Positions 1 through 8,808 of a stretch of 64,000 nt of DNA are shown in pieces; the first letter of the stretch is position 1, and each line of letters begins with the position of its first letter. The position numbers and the translations under genes are program-made. Source of the DNA: Prosthecobacter vanneervenii. Its GTDB lineage: Bacteria > Verrucomicrobiota > Verrucomicrobiia > Verrucomicrobiales > Verrucomicrobiaceae. The stretch spans positions 124,001 to 188,000 of the forward strand of contig NZ_JACHIG010000010.1 of assembly GCF_014203095.1 (NCBI RefSeq), in the 5' to 3' direction. Below the pieces are notes generated by a model, which did no database searches, was not told the DNA's origin, and saw only the letters and a list, made by a program, of their open reading frames with translations.

Positions 1-1308
1 CGATCCATCGATGTGACTGCGGTGCTCGAAGCCGCCGGGACCACGAAAGGTGGGCCGGCCTTGAGCTCCTCTCCGGCCCCGGGCAAAAGCCTGACCGAGG
101 TCGCAGAAATGGTGCCCGTGAACATCCCTGCCTCCCAACAGATGGGTAGTGATGCGATTGCCGGAGTGGCGGTCGCAGGTCTGAGCTTCAAATCCCGCCT
201 GACCCAGGTCAACGGCCTGCTCATTTCCCAGCTCTCCACCGGTGGCGAGGCCGGGCAGGTCACGCGCATGAGCCTCTCGGCCCTGCCTACTTCTCAGTCC
301 CGAGCGCCCTCCTCGCTCAAGTTCAACCAGAACGTGGGCGACAGCATGTTCAAAGCGCTCAACGAGGTCAGCAAGTTTTCGCAGCTGCGTCATGGCGGCT
401 GGCCGATGGGGTATTCGCTGGAGATCGGCTTTGAGGACAAGTATGTCGGCAAGGACGGACCCTCCGCTGCCGTGGCCTGCGCCCTGCTTCTCGAAGCGGC
501 CATCACCGGTAAGAAATGGGATCCTGCTTTTGCCGTCACCGGAGACATGAATGCCGACGGCAGCGTCCAGCCCATCGGCGGCGTCCAGGCCAAGATCCGC
601 GGCGCCACCAAGGGCGACTGCAAGATCGTGGCTGTGCCTGTGAAGAATGAGGTCGCCGTCTCCGACATCCTGGTTCAGCAGGGCCCGGCTCCGCTGGTGG
701 GCATCACCGTCTTTGGCATCAAGACCTTTGACGATGCCCTGGCTCTGGCCGATCCCGAGAAGCCGCTGGCTCTGCAGAATGCGCTGACCGACTTTGACAA
801 CATGCGCTCGGTGATGATGCGGGACCCGCGCCAGATCACCCAGCTGCTGCGCACCCCGCATGCCGCCCAGCGCCTGCAGGCTCTGCTGACTGCCGCCCCC
901 AACTGCTACTCCGCCAAGTACCTGCTCATGTACCTGCAGGGCCGCACCCCGCGCACGCTCTCCATCGGCGGCTCCATCGAGGCGGCGCAGAACAACGCCC
1001 AGGCCGTCGTCTCCGCCATTGACCATGACGTGGACTCCAACGTCTCCAGCCTCAAGGGCGACGAACTCGGCAACAGCCTGAATAAACTGCGCCAGCTGCG
1101 CCCGCTGCTGGATGCACGCGTGTGGCCGTATGTGGATGGCCTGATAGCCTATGGCGAGGTGATCCGTGGTGCGCTGCTCAACCCGGTGCGCTCCGGAGCC
1201 CGCTACACGGACCTGGTCAGCAAGGCCAACAAAGCCGCAGGGGCCACCAAGGCCGCGTATGACAAGCTGATCAACGACGCGCAGGTGCGTGAGGAACTGG
1301 GGCTGTAG
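1..1308 (+). CDS. Lon-type (S16) serine protease domain protein, 5' end cut by window
   Basis: The frame is open to the first base, so the true start lies upstream; an in-frame GTG at 13 is not a convincing start. The protein has a Lon proteolytic domain but no AAA+ ATPase. Numbering from GTG 13, the motif KDGPSAA carries the catalytic serine at 151, and IGGVQAK carries the catalytic lysine at 194. The 43-residue spacing equals that of E. coli Lon (S679/K722). About 200 mostly helical residues of unknown role follow. The next gene is a close paralogue that starts with a membrane anchor, so this copy may also be anchored by its missing N-terminus. ATP-independent proteolysis is inferred, not shown. 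Confidence 0.85.
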   Translation, partial: RSIDVTAVLEAAGTTKGGPALSSSPAPGKSLTEVAEMVPVNIPASQQMGSDAIAGVAVAGLSFKSRLTQVNGLLISQLSTGGEAGQVTRMSLSALPTSQSRAPSSLKFNQNVGDSMFKALNEVSKFSQLRHGGWPMGYSLEIGFEDKYVGKDGPSAAVACALLLEAAITGKKWDPAFAVTGDMNADGSVQPIGGVQAKIRGATKGDCKIVAVPVKNEVAVSDILVQQGPAPLVGITVFGIKTFDDALALADPEKPLALQNALTDFDNMRSVMMRDPRQITQLLRTPHAAQRLQALLTAAPNCYSAKYLLMYLQGRTPRTLSIGGSIEAAQNNAQAVVSAIDHDVDSNVSSLKGDELGNSLNKLRQLRPLLDARVWPYVDGLIAYGEVIRGALLNPVRSGARYTDLVSKANKAAGATKAAYDKLINDAQVREELGL

Positions 1309-1423
1309 GCTCCGGCTCTGGCAAGAAATGGCGGTGAGATCTTGGCGGCATCCTTTGCTGGTGCACCGCCGTGGCCGTGGCCTGAGATTTCGTATTTGAT
1401 CGCAAACTGGCCATTCTTTGAGA

Positions 1424-1452
1424 TTGACGATTATTTCACAGAAGTGCCTAAT
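1424..1452 (+). promoter_or_regulatory. possible sigma-70-like promoter
   Basis: TTGACG at 1424-1429 and CCTAAT at 1447-1452 are separated by 17 bases in an AT-richer stretch just before the second Lon-like gene. The ATG at 1464 lies only 11 bases after the -10 hexamer, so any transcript would have an almost absent leader. This fits the lack of a Shine-Dalgarno sequence there. It is only a match to consensus. Confidence 0.3.
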
Positions 1453-1463
1453 GCGCGTTCCGC

Positions 1464-2816
1464 ATGAAAATTGGATTTATTCTTTTCGCTTTAGTTCTTT
1501 TATTGATGCTGGCTTGGAAGAGGGACATGCTGCCCGAGTCATTGCGGAAGTGGAATCCCGTAGGAGCTCATACGGATGGAGCGCCTGCTACTGGAGGAGG
1601 GAACACCCCTGCGCCAGCCAGCCAGGCTTTGGCATCACCTCAGCCCCTGGTCCCTGCTCCTACCCCTGCTCCAGCTGAGAAGGGAGTGCCCGCTTTTCGT
1701 TCCCGCCAGACGAGCGTGAATGGACTGCTGATTGCCCAGCTGAGCGGCGGAGAGGCGGGACAACTTACGCGAATTAATCTCACGGCCCTGCCTACCCTGG
1801 GTGACGCAAATTCAACGTTGAGGTTCAACCAAGACGTGGGGAATGACATGCTCAAAGCCCTGAATGAGGTGAGCAGGTTTTCCAAGCTACGCCACAACGG
1901 CTGGCCGTTGGGCCATGTCCTTGAGATCGGCTTTGATGACAAGTATGTGCCCAAAGACGGACCTTCTGCGGCGGTAGCCTGCGCTCTGCTGCTGGAAGGA
2001 TCCCTGACCGGCAAGGAGTGGGATCCGAGCTTTGCAGTCACGGGAGACATGAACTCCGACGGCAGTGTGCAGCCTATCGGCGGCGTGGCCGCCAAAATCC
2101 GTGGCGCAACGAAGGGCGCCTGCAAAATCGTGGGAGTGCCCGCAAAAAACGAAAAGGCCGTGGCAGATGTCCTTGTCACAGACGGCCCGACACCGCTGGT
2201 GGCCATCGCCGTTTTCAGCCTGTCAAAATTCGACGATGCCCTGGCGCTGGCCAATCCCGAACGCCCCGCGGCTTTGCAAACGGCGCTGGCCAACTTTGAC
2301 AGCATGCGCGCGGTGATGATGCGCAATCCGCAGCAGCTCGTGCCGCTTCTGCGCAATCCGCACGCAGTGCAACGCCTGCAGGCGCTCTACGCGGCAGCGC
2401 CAAACTGCCTGTCCGCCAAATATCTGCTGATGTATCTGCAGGGAAACACACCCCGTAGTCTGTCCATTGCTGGCTCGATCGAGGCTGCGGAAAACAGCGC
2501 CAAGTTCATCATCACAGCCATCAGTCATGACATCGATGGCAATGGCATCAGCCGCTTGAATGGAGACGAGCTTGGCGGCAGCCTGAACAAGCTCCGCCGT
2601 CTGCGGCCCATGCTTGATTCGCGGGTATGGCCCTATGTGGATCACATGATCAATTTTGCCGACGTCATCCGCACCTCCATGAGCAACCCGCCCACTCGGG
2701 GCAGCGCCCGCTTCCTTGACATGGTGAGCCGTGTGCGTAGCGCGGCTGGCGGTGCCAAGGCCGCTCATGAAAAGCTGATGAATGATCCGCAAGTGAGAGA
2801 AGAGCTCGGACTGTAG
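1464..2816 (+). CDS. membrane-anchored Lon-type (S16) protease domain protein
   Basis: This 450-residue protein has an N-terminal hydrophobic segment (residues 3-18), a Pro/Ala-rich linker (about 35-75) and a Lon protease domain (about 75-260). The catalytic serine is 168 in KDGPSAA and the lysine is 211 in GGVAAK, 43 residues apart as in Lon. A helical C-terminal half follows that is shared with the upstream paralogue, including YLLMYLQG and a terminal VREELGL. There is no Walker A or B motif, so it is not an ATP-dependent Lon. The two genes form a tandem pair 155 bases apart. A role in degrading envelope-associated or already unfolded proteins is possible but unproven. Confidence 0.85.
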   Translation: MKIGFILFALVLLLMLAWKRDMLPESLRKWNPVGAHTDGAPATGGGNTPAPASQALASPQPLVPAPTPAPAEKGVPAFRSRQTSVNGLLIAQLSGGEAGQLTRINLTALPTLGDANSTLRFNQDVGNDMLKALNEVSRFSKLRHNGWPLGHVLEIGFDDKYVPKDGPSAAVACALLLEGSLTGKEWDPSFAVTGDMNSDGSVQPIGGVAAKIRGATKGACKIVGVPAKNEKAVADVLVTDGPTPLVAIAVFSLSKFDDALALANPERPAALQTALANFDSMRAVMMRNPQQLVPLLRNPHAVQRLQALYAAAPNCLSAKYLLMYLQGNTPRSLSIAGSIEAAENSAKFIITAISHDIDGNGISRLNGDELGGSLNKLRRLRPMLDSRVWPYVDHMINFADVIRTSMSNPPTRGSARFLDMVSRVRSAAGGAKAAHEKLMNDPQVREELGL

Positions 2817-2871
2817 CCTTCTTCCTCGGCTCCAGCCTACGCCCTCAGACCTGCTTTCACGGATCGTGGTA

Positions 2872-3684
2872 TTATTCCGCCTGGGGCTCGCCGTCGTCGC
2901 TTTGCGCAGCAGCTGCCGTCTCGGCGTCGGAATCTGCCGGTGCCTCCGCGCCTTCTGATTCAGCCGCCGCCTCCGCAGCGGATTCGTCGGTGGTCTGATC
3001 TTCTGCGGCTTCCTCGCTGGCTTCAGATTCTTCTGCCTCTGCCAGACTGGCAGCAGCTTCCTCTGGGACAGGATCGACGCTTTCGGCAGCAGCATCTGCA
3101 GGCGCAGCGGGATCAGCAGCAGGCACCACGCCGTCCACGGTCAGGGTCACACCTACAGCTTTGGCGGCATCGGCCGCAGGACCACCGAAGGCGAGGAGGG
3201 TGGCAACTTCATCCTGCATGTCGGCGATCTCGTCGAGGCGCAGCTCGGGATCTCGCACGATGAAGATCTCGCCGGTCTTCTTGTTTTCGTAGAAGAGCAT
3301 TTTGGCGCCATCCACCTCCTTCTCGGCGGTCTGGGTGATCTGGCGTTTGCGCTCCAGCATGAGAGCTAGGATGTAGCGGGCGTTTTCGGTGCGGGGGTCG
3401 CCTTCTTCGATGAAGCGCTGCAGCAGGGCCTGGGCGCTCTCCTTGGGGGCGATCTCGGGCTTGGCCTCGGCCAGCACCTTCTGGTAGCGCGTCTTCCAGG
3501 CGGCGATGGGCTTGCGCTGCTCCTGCTCCTGAGCCCAGGCCTCGGCGCAGACGTCGCGACGCACGTATCCGTTTTCCTCGGGGTCAAAGTAAACGGAGGT
3601 GTGGAAGAGCTCGCCGTCCTCAAAGGGGCGCTGGGTGACGGCGCAGGTGTGGGCGCGGCTGCGGATGGACCAGTTTTGCTGCAT
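2872..3684 (-). CDS. conserved hypothetical protein with acidic Ala/Glu-rich tail
   Basis: This 270-residue protein has a folded N-terminal part (about 1-185). It opens with a short motif containing CAVTQRPFEDGE, suggestive of a degenerate zinc-ribbon-like element. The last 85 residues are low-complexity Ala, Glu, Asp and Ser, strongly acidic and probably disordered. It lies 31 bases downstream of the LptF/LptG-type permease on the same strand and is probably cotranscribed. There is no signal peptide, so it is cytoplasmic. I do not recognise a named family; similar proteins seem to exist in related genomes, but this is recollection only. Confidence 0.7.
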   Translation of the reverse strand: MQQNWSIRSRAHTCAVTQRPFEDGELFHTSVYFDPEENGYVRRDVCAEAWAQEQEQRKPIAAWKTRYQKVLAEAKPEIAPKESAQALLQRFIEEGDPRTENARYILALMLERKRQITQTAEKEVDGAKMLFYENKKTGEIFIVRDPELRLDEIADMQDEVATLLAFGGPAADAAKAVGVTLTVDGVVPAADPAAPADAAAESVDPVPEEAAASLAEAEESEASEEAAEDQTTDESAAEAAAESEGAEAPADSDAETAAAAQSDDGEPQAE

Positions 3685-3715
3685 CGGCTTTCTTTAAAGT
3701 TTCAGGCGCGGACTT

Positions 3716-5437
3716 TCAAGTAGCGGAGGCTCCGGCGGTGCGGCGGTTGCGCGGGCGGGCGATCTGCGGGGCGGACTTCTTTTTGAAGAGGCGCAGCTTG
3801 AAGCTGGGCAGATCGCGGTTGGCGGAGCGGTAGTAGAAGAGCACCAGCCCCAGGCCACCGAAGATCATATGCGGGATCCACACCGTCAGCCAGGTGGGCA
3901 GATGCCCGCCTTTGCCCAGGTTGAGGAAAAGATTGTTGGTAAACATGAAGATGAAGAAGAGAAAGACACTGACGGCGATGCCTCCCACTGAGCCGCGGCG
4001 GGAGTAGGCCACACCCAGCGGCGCGGCCACCAGCAGCAGCGCCATGGGCTGCCAAGGCAGGGCAAAGCGGTGCCAGAGGTGCGTGCGGAAGGGGGCCAGC
4101 TTGTCGTCTGCGGCCTTGGGGTGCGCGCGCAGGTAGGACAGCAGCTCAGGCACGCCCATGAAGTCCGGCCGCAGCGCGTAGCTGACGAGGCTCCAGGGAG
4201 TCTCCTCGATGCCCGGCACCTGCAGCACAGGCTGCCCGTTTCGGTCCTTGGGAAAGGTCCGGATGTCCACCACGCTGCCGTTTTCGTAGATGAGCTCCTT
4301 GCCGTCGTAGAAGCGCCAGCCGTTGCGCGAGGACCAGCCTACCGAGGGGGCGATGATGGTGCGCAGGGGCTGGCCGTCCTTGGTTTCCTCCCGGATCTGC
4401 ACCTCGTGCATGCGCTCCGCCCCGCTGCGCATGGAGAAGGGGAAGGTGCCCACATACCAGGTGCGGTGGCTCTGCTCGTCATGAAACATGATCTGGGAGG
4501 CCATGATGGAGTCAGCCGCATGCACGCTCATGGCGCGGAAGACGGCCTCCCGGTTTCCCTCCGCACGCGGGCCCCAGTAGTAGTTGGCCGCCATGTTCAG
4601 CAGGCAGGCGTAGATGCCGCACAGGAAGATGGGGCTGAGCACGCGCAGCAGGCTGCGCCCGGTGCCCAGCATGGAGATGAGCTCATTGGCGCGGGACATG
4701 CGCGTGAGCGAGTACAGCACCGCGAGCAGCAACGCCGCCGGCAGGATCTGCGTGTACACAAAGGGGATCATGCTCAGGTAGAAGGAGATCACCCGCAGCG
4801 GGCCCACCTTCGACTCCTGGAAGTCCTTCATGTTGTCCAGCAGATCCATGATGATCCACAGCGTGAAGAAGGACACAAAGCAGAACACCAGCGGGTGCAG
4901 GAAGGTACGCAGCGTGTAGCGCTCCAGCACTCCGATACGCCGGTAGTAGTGCAGCACAAAGGGCACCGAGAGGTACACCAGCGCGATGCACGCGAGCTTG
5001 AACGCAAAGGCCACCGGCACCGGCGGCTCGCCGATCTCCGTCATGTGCGCATGGGCGATGTAATCGACCAGCTCGCTGGCGATGGACCACAGCGCGATGG
5101 ACACGGAGGAAATGGTGGCCGGCAGCATGAGGCGGCGCAGATCTCCCCAGCGGCGCCAGACCACCAAGAGCAGCACCGGCACGCCCAGCTGCACCCACAG
5201 GTTGAGGTAAGGCAGCACGCGGGACAGCACCAGGATGCCCTCCGGCACATCCATCTGCGCCTGCTGGGCCTGCTGCATGGCCATGTCCACACCGTCATCC
5301 GGGTGTGTGCGGTGCCAGCCCGTCATCATGGAGATGACCAGCAGCACGATGGCCACCGCAAACGAGCTCCGCCCGATGTAGGGGAGTTCACGCGCCTTTT
5401 GCCAGGCCTCGTTGATCTTTTGCAGCCACTGCTTCAT
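3716..5437 (-). CDS. LptF/LptG (YjgP/YjgQ) family permease with extra N-terminal membrane domain
   Basis: The predicted 573-residue integral membrane protein starts at the methionine of MKQWLQKI; the open frame further upstream is a shadow of the neighbouring gene. From residue about 170 (LERYTLRTF) it matches the LptF/LptG architecture: paired transmembrane segments, a large periplasmic beta-rich domain (about 300-440) and three C-terminal helices. The family forms the inner-membrane permease of the LptB2FG ABC transporter that lifts lipopolysaccharide from the inner membrane. Residues 1-165 add about four transmembrane segments (near 24-40, 77-93, 103-123 and 141-163) not found in typical 350-400 residue members. 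A basic tail ends the protein. Whether it is LptF or LptG cannot be decided. Confidence 0.82.
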   Translation of the reverse strand: MKQWLQKINEAWQKARELPYIGRSSFAVAIVLLVISMMTGWHRTHPDDGVDMAMQQAQQAQMDVPEGILVLSRVLPYLNLWVQLGVPVLLLVVWRRWGDLRRLMLPATISSVSIALWSIASELVDYIAHAHMTEIGEPPVPVAFAFKLACIALVYLSVPFVLHYYRRIGVLERYTLRTFLHPLVFCFVSFFTLWIIMDLLDNMKDFQESKVGPLRVISFYLSMIPFVYTQILPAALLLAVLYSLTRMSRANELISMLGTGRSLLRVLSPIFLCGIYACLLNMAANYYWGPRAEGNREAVFRAMSVHAADSIMASQIMFHDEQSHRTWYVGTFPFSMRSGAERMHEVQIREETKDGQPLRTIIAPSVGWSSRNGWRFYDGKELIYENGSVVDIRTFPKDRNGQPVLQVPGIEETPWSLVSYALRPDFMGVPELLSYLRAHPKAADDKLAPFRTHLWHRFALPWQPMALLLVAAPLGVAYSRRGSVGGIAVSVFLFFIFMFTNNLFLNLGKGGHLPTWLTVWIPHMIFGGLGLVLFYYRSANRDLPSFKLRLFKKKSAPQIARPRNRRTAGASAT

Positions 5438-5540
5438 GCCAAGGGAGCCCGGAGAGTCGTTTAAAGCCCCCGATGCGTCAAGCTGCACGGTCCTGCCATG
5501 AGTGGTTCTGGTGCGGATTCTTCCCCTGAGAATGAATCTA

Positions 5541-5577
5541 AAAAGAAGCCCGGAGACCTCGCGGTGCTCCGGGCTTC
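5541..5577 (-). terminator. Rho-independent terminator after the propeller gene
   Basis: A perfect 11-base stem (5545-5555 with 5567-5577) encloses an 11-base loop. Read on the minus strand, the stem is followed at once by five T residues (5540-5544 complement). It lies 34 bases past the stop of the propeller gene and separates it from the lptF/G-like gene. Confidence 0.88.
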
Positions 5578-5610
5578 GGATGAGTTGGATCTTGTACGGA
5601 TGCGGCCAGA

Positions 5611-6873
5611 TCAGTTCAGGTCCAGGCAAACGCCTTCGACGGTGCTGCGGGCAAAGATCTTGCCATTGGCCAGGATGGGGTAGCTCCAGACCTTGCCGTC
5701 CAGCACGTCCTTGCGGGCCACTTCCTTGTAGCCGGCGGGGGAGGCCTCGGCGACGACGATCTCGCCCTTGTCGCTGGTGGCGATGACCTTGTCTCCTGCC
5801 AGAATGACCTGGCCGGGGCCAAAGCCCTTCTCTGCCCACTTGTCTTCGCCAGTGCGGATGTCCACGCAGGCCAGGGGGCCCGCGCCGTATTCCTTGAAGC
5901 TGAACATGCCGTAGAGGTAGCCGTCCTTCACCACCGGGGTGCTCCAGTGGTTGAAGCACTGGTTTTCACGACGCCAAATTTGAGTGGCCTCCAGCTTGCT
6001 GCCGCTCTTGCTGATCTTGAAGGCACCAGCGCCCACGCCGTAGCCGGCGGAGCAGTATACGATGTCTTCAAACACCACGGGGGAGGCGGCGGTGCTGACC
6101 TTGTAGGGGAAGGCGGCGCGCCAGATCACATCGCCCTTCTGTGGATTCACGGCCACGAGGCCGGTCTGCGTGAAGAAGATGGCCTGGTGCACGCCCAGGA
6201 TGTCTGCCAGCACGGGGGTGGCGTGGGTCATCTTGTCGTCCTCGCCCTTCCACACCACTTTGCCGGTGTTCTTGTTCAGGCCGATCAGCGCCTGGCCTGC
6301 ACCACCGCCGGCCAGCAGCAGCACATCGCCATCGATCACCGGAGAGGCGGCGTTTTCCCACTTGATCTGCACGCCGGCGTTTTCCTTCATCACATCGTGC
6401 TTCCAAACTTCCTTGCCGGTGGCGGCATCAAAGCAGAAGACGCCCAGCATGGAATCGATGGCATAGACCTTGCCGCCATTCACCACGGGAGTGGAGCGGG
6501 AGCCGTCGCCGCCTTTGTTATCAGGCGTGCCGGCGTCGCCGCCGCCGTCATACTTGGGCACCACGCTCAGGGGCTTGCTCCAGAGTTGCTTGCCGGTCTT
6601 TTCATCCAGGCAGGCGAGCATTTCCCCGCTGTTGCCATCGCTCTCGCCAGTGACGAGCGTGTAGGCTTTGCCGCCTGCCACGGCAAAGGAGCTGAAGCCA
6701 TTGTTTGTGGGCGATTTCCAGACCTGCTTGAGGCTCCATTTGGAATTAGCCACGGCGGGCACGATGCCGTTGCCGGAAGGTCCGCGGAAGGTGCCCCAGT
6801 CAGAGGAGTCGGCGGAGAAGGCGGTCGTGGCCATGGCCAGACCGAGTACGGTGGTGATGTGGGTGCGTGTCAT
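5611..6873 (-). CDS. exported PQQ-like beta-propeller protein
   Basis: Translation from MTRTHITTV gives 420 residues beginning with a Sec signal peptide (cleavage near TAFSA-DS). The upstream 23 codons of open frame lack signal-peptide character and were excluded. Repeated blades of the PQQ type are visible, for example DEKTGKQLWSKPL, DAATGKEVWKHD, NKNTGKVVWKGE and DIRTGEDKWAEK, each ending in a Trp-containing strand. The family includes BamB and quinoprotein-like propellers. Nothing here shows that PQQ is bound or that it is a dehydrogenase. It is probably a periplasmic scaffold or sugar-related protein. It is monocistronic, with its own terminator. Confidence 0.85.
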   Translation of the reverse strand: MTRTHITTVLGLAMATTAFSADSSDWGTFRGPSGNGIVPAVANSKWSLKQVWKSPTNNGFSSFAVAGGKAYTLVTGESDGNSGEMLACLDEKTGKQLWSKPLSVVPKYDGGGDAGTPDNKGGDGSRSTPVVNGGKVYAIDSMLGVFCFDAATGKEVWKHDVMKENAGVQIKWENAASPVIDGDVLLLAGGGAGQALIGLNKNTGKVVWKGEDDKMTHATPVLADILGVHQAIFFTQTGLVAVNPQKGDVIWRAAFPYKVSTAASPVVFEDIVYCSAGYGVGAGAFKISKSGSKLEATQIWRRENQCFNHWSTPVVKDGYLYGMFSFKEYGAGPLACVDIRTGEDKWAEKGFGPGQVILAGDKVIATSDKGEIVVAEASPAGYKEVARKDVLDGKVWSYPILANGKIFARSTVEGVCLDLN

Positions 6874-7128
6874 GCGAGGAAAAAAGGGGAACGGGGGAGG
6901 TGGTGCGGCTCTATCGTGCAGCATCGTCACAAGAATGAACAAGGCTGCGGAAGATTTGTATTAAAACGCGAACGAGCGCGAATGTCCACGAGTGAGCGCG
7001 CAGACGACCAGCGATCTTCGTGAAAATTCACGGGTATGCCTCGTCATTCGCGGCAGGAGGCCCTGCTGCTTGTATGAGACTCGTGCCTTAGTACTTTCCT
7101 CGCCAATCAGGTCAGCGAAGCAGCGGCA

Positions 7129-7701
7129 TCACTCCACCGGCTTGCGTGAGCGCGGCTCGCGGGCCTGGGTGTCGGGAGCACCGGCGGTGGTGACAAAGGG
7201 GCCGTCGGCCATCGGAGCCACACGGGTGAAGCCCACGTCCGGCATGTCGCTCGGCTTGCCTTCCAGGGGGAAGTCTTTGCGCAGCGGGAAGAAGGGGTAG
7301 CCTTCCCACATCAGGATGCGGCGCATGTCGGGATGGCCGCTGAACTTGATGCCCATCATGTCGTACACCTCGCGCTCGTGCCAGTTGGCGGTGGGCCAGA
7401 TGTCGCTCACGGTGGGCACTTCCACGTCTTCAGCCACCGGAGTGCGTACGCGCAGGTACTGCAGGTGGCCGTAGCCATAGAGCTCATACACCATCTCAAA
7501 GCGCGGCTCCTTGCCCATGTAGTCCAGGCTGGAGACGTCGATCAGGTAGTCAAAGTTCAGCTCGTCATGGCAGTAGCAGAGCAGGGGCTTGGCGCTGGCC
7601 AGCTTGACCACGAGGGTGTGCTCTCCGCGGAACTCCTTCGTCTCCAGCACGGCATCGCCGAACTTTTGCTTCAGGGCTTCGACCATTTGGGCGGCATTCA
7701 T
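7129..7701 (-). CDS. nuoC: NADH-quinone oxidoreductase subunit C
   Basis: This 190-residue protein matches the peripheral-arm 30-kDa subunit of respiratory complex I. The diagnostic stretch WHEREVYDMMGIKFSGH is followed by PDMRRIL and FPLRKDFPLEG. The protein is not fused to NuoD, unlike the enterobacterial NuoCD form. It follows nuoB with a 43-base gap on the same strand and is probably cotranscribed with it. The last 25 residues are a Pro/Arg-rich tail beyond the family core. No nuoD follows: 255 bases separate this stop from the start of an unrelated gene. Confidence 0.93.
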   Translation of the reverse strand: MNAAQMVEALKQKFGDAVLETKEFRGEHTLVVKLASAKPLLCYCHDELNFDYLIDVSSLDYMGKEPRFEMVYELYGYGHLQYLRVRTPVAEDVEVPTVSDIWPTANWHEREVYDMMGIKFSGHPDMRRILMWEGYPFFPLRKDFPLEGKPSDMPDVGFTRVAPMADGPFVTTAGAPDTQAREPRSRKPVE

Positions 7702-7744
7702 GAGTGGATGAAAAGGAAAGGGGTTCGTCGTTCCGGCGCGCAGA

Positions 7745-8281
7745 TCAGGCCGTCAGTTCGGCGATGAGCTCCTTTTTCTGCTCCACAAAGGAGTGCTCGG
7801 TTTCGATCTTGTGCTGCAGGCGCATGAGGCCTTCCAGCAGCGCCTCGGGGCGCGGAGGGCAGCCGGAGATGTAAACGTCCACCGGAATAAGCTGGTCGAT
7901 GCCCTGCAGCACGGCGTAGCTGCGGTACATGCCGCCGCTGGAGGCGCAGGCACCCATGGCGATGCACCACTTGGGCTCCGGCATCTGGTCCCAGATGCGC
8001 TTCACCGCCAGGGCCATCTTGTAAGTCACCGTGCCGGCCACGATCATCACGTCGGCCTGGCGGGGGGAAAAGCGCATCACCTCCGCACCGAAGCGGCTGA
8101 GGTCATAACGGCTGCAAGCGGCGGCCATCATCTCAATGGCGCAGCAGGCCAGGCCCATCGGCATCGGCCACATGGAGTTCTTGCGCATCCAGTTGATGGC
8201 GGCGTCCATCTTGGTGAAGATGACATTGCCTTCGACTTTGGAATCGTAGGCAGCAACGGTGGATTCAGCAGGGGCGACCAT
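7745..8281 (-). CDS. nuoB: NADH-quinone oxidoreductase subunit B
   Basis: This 178-residue subunit holds the terminal [4Fe-4S] cluster N2 that passes electrons to quinone. The ligands are visible as C46 and C47 in GLACCAIE, C112 in GACASSGG and C141 in GCPPRPE. The spacings of 65 and 29 residues are the same as in E. coli NuoB. The N-terminus from MVAPAEST is slightly longer than in many homologues. Upstream there is no nuoA, which normally precedes nuoB. A perfect Crp/Fnr-type palindrome lies 63 bases upstream of the start codon. Confidence 0.95.
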   Translation of the reverse strand: MVAPAESTVAAYDSKVEGNVIFTKMDAAINWMRKNSMWPMPMGLACCAIEMMAAACSRYDLSRFGAEVMRFSPRQADVMIVAGTVTYKMALAVKRIWDQMPEPKWCIAMGACASSGGMYRSYAVLQGIDQLIPVDVYISGCPPRPEALLEGLMRLQHKIETEHSFVEQKKELIAELTA

Positions 8282-8344
8282 GGGAGTCAGGGGAGATTTT
8301 GGGACCTTGAGAATTACGCCCCCGGCGCAGGGGCGGCAAACAGA

Positions 8345-8362
8345 TTGTGAAATATTTCACAA
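8345..8362. promoter_or_regulatory. perfect Crp/Fnr-type palindromic operator upstream of nuoB
   Basis: TTGTGAAATATTTCACAA is an 18-base perfect palindrome with the TGTGA-N6-TCACA layout of Crp-family binding sites. It lies between the lipoprotein gene and nuoB, overlapping the lipoprotein stop codon at 8357-8359. Its distance from the nuoB start would suit activation of a nuoBC promoter. The regulator is not in this window. Confidence 0.55.
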
Positions 8363-8746
8363 AGGAGGGTTAGGGCGACGGCGGGGGGTCATCTTCACGG
8401 CTTCATGGAGTGTTCTCTCAAAGACATTTTTCCCAAACCGGCGGGTAATCTCGGCCTCCATGATTTCATTATAATATTGCGCGTGGCTTGCCACACGACT
8501 GCCCACCATGCACCCGCCCACCCCACGTTGCATGATGCCATACCGTTCCTTCAAGAGCCTGCTGTAGGTGTTGTCCCACGGAGTAGGCAGTCCCATGACC
8601 TCCAACACCAGTTTGCCAGCTCTCAAATCTCTTCGCGCATCCGCACGCCCCCCGACCTTCCCCACCCAGCCGCCGATGGAGGAACAGGCACAGAGCATCA
8701 TAACCGCGCCACCCAAAGCTGTCTTGAGGAGAAACATACCGCGCAT
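8357..8746 (-). CDS. small predicted lipoprotein
   Basis: The 129-residue product starts at MRGMFLLKT, chosen because a signal sequence with lipobox MLCACSS follows. One of the few clear Shine-Dalgarno sequences in the window (AGGAGG, complement of 8758-8763) lies 11 bases upstream. The mature part contains a pattern KERYGI..RGVGGC...Y..IMEAEI..RFG. A similar but more diverged pattern occurs in the lipoprotein encoded at 53379-54074, so the two may belong to one uncharacterised family. It is placed downstream of the frameshifted aspartic protease on the same strand, perhaps in one transcript. Confidence 0.72.
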   Translation of the reverse strand: MRGMFLLKTALGGAVMMLCACSSIGGWVGKVGGRADARRDLRAGKLVLEVMGLPTPWDNTYSRLLKERYGIMQRGVGGCMVGSRVASHAQYYNEIMEAEITRRFGKNVFERTLHEAVKMTPRRRPNPPL

Positions 8747-8808
8747 GATGCCCCTCACCTCCTCTTTCACAAGGTCAGACCGTTGCCCAGGAACATCGAA
8801 ATCTGGAT

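Noticed and set aside
5438..5959. Upstream extension of the LptF/G frame
   Set aside because: The sequence is an out-of-frame shadow of the propeller gene and passes through its terminator.
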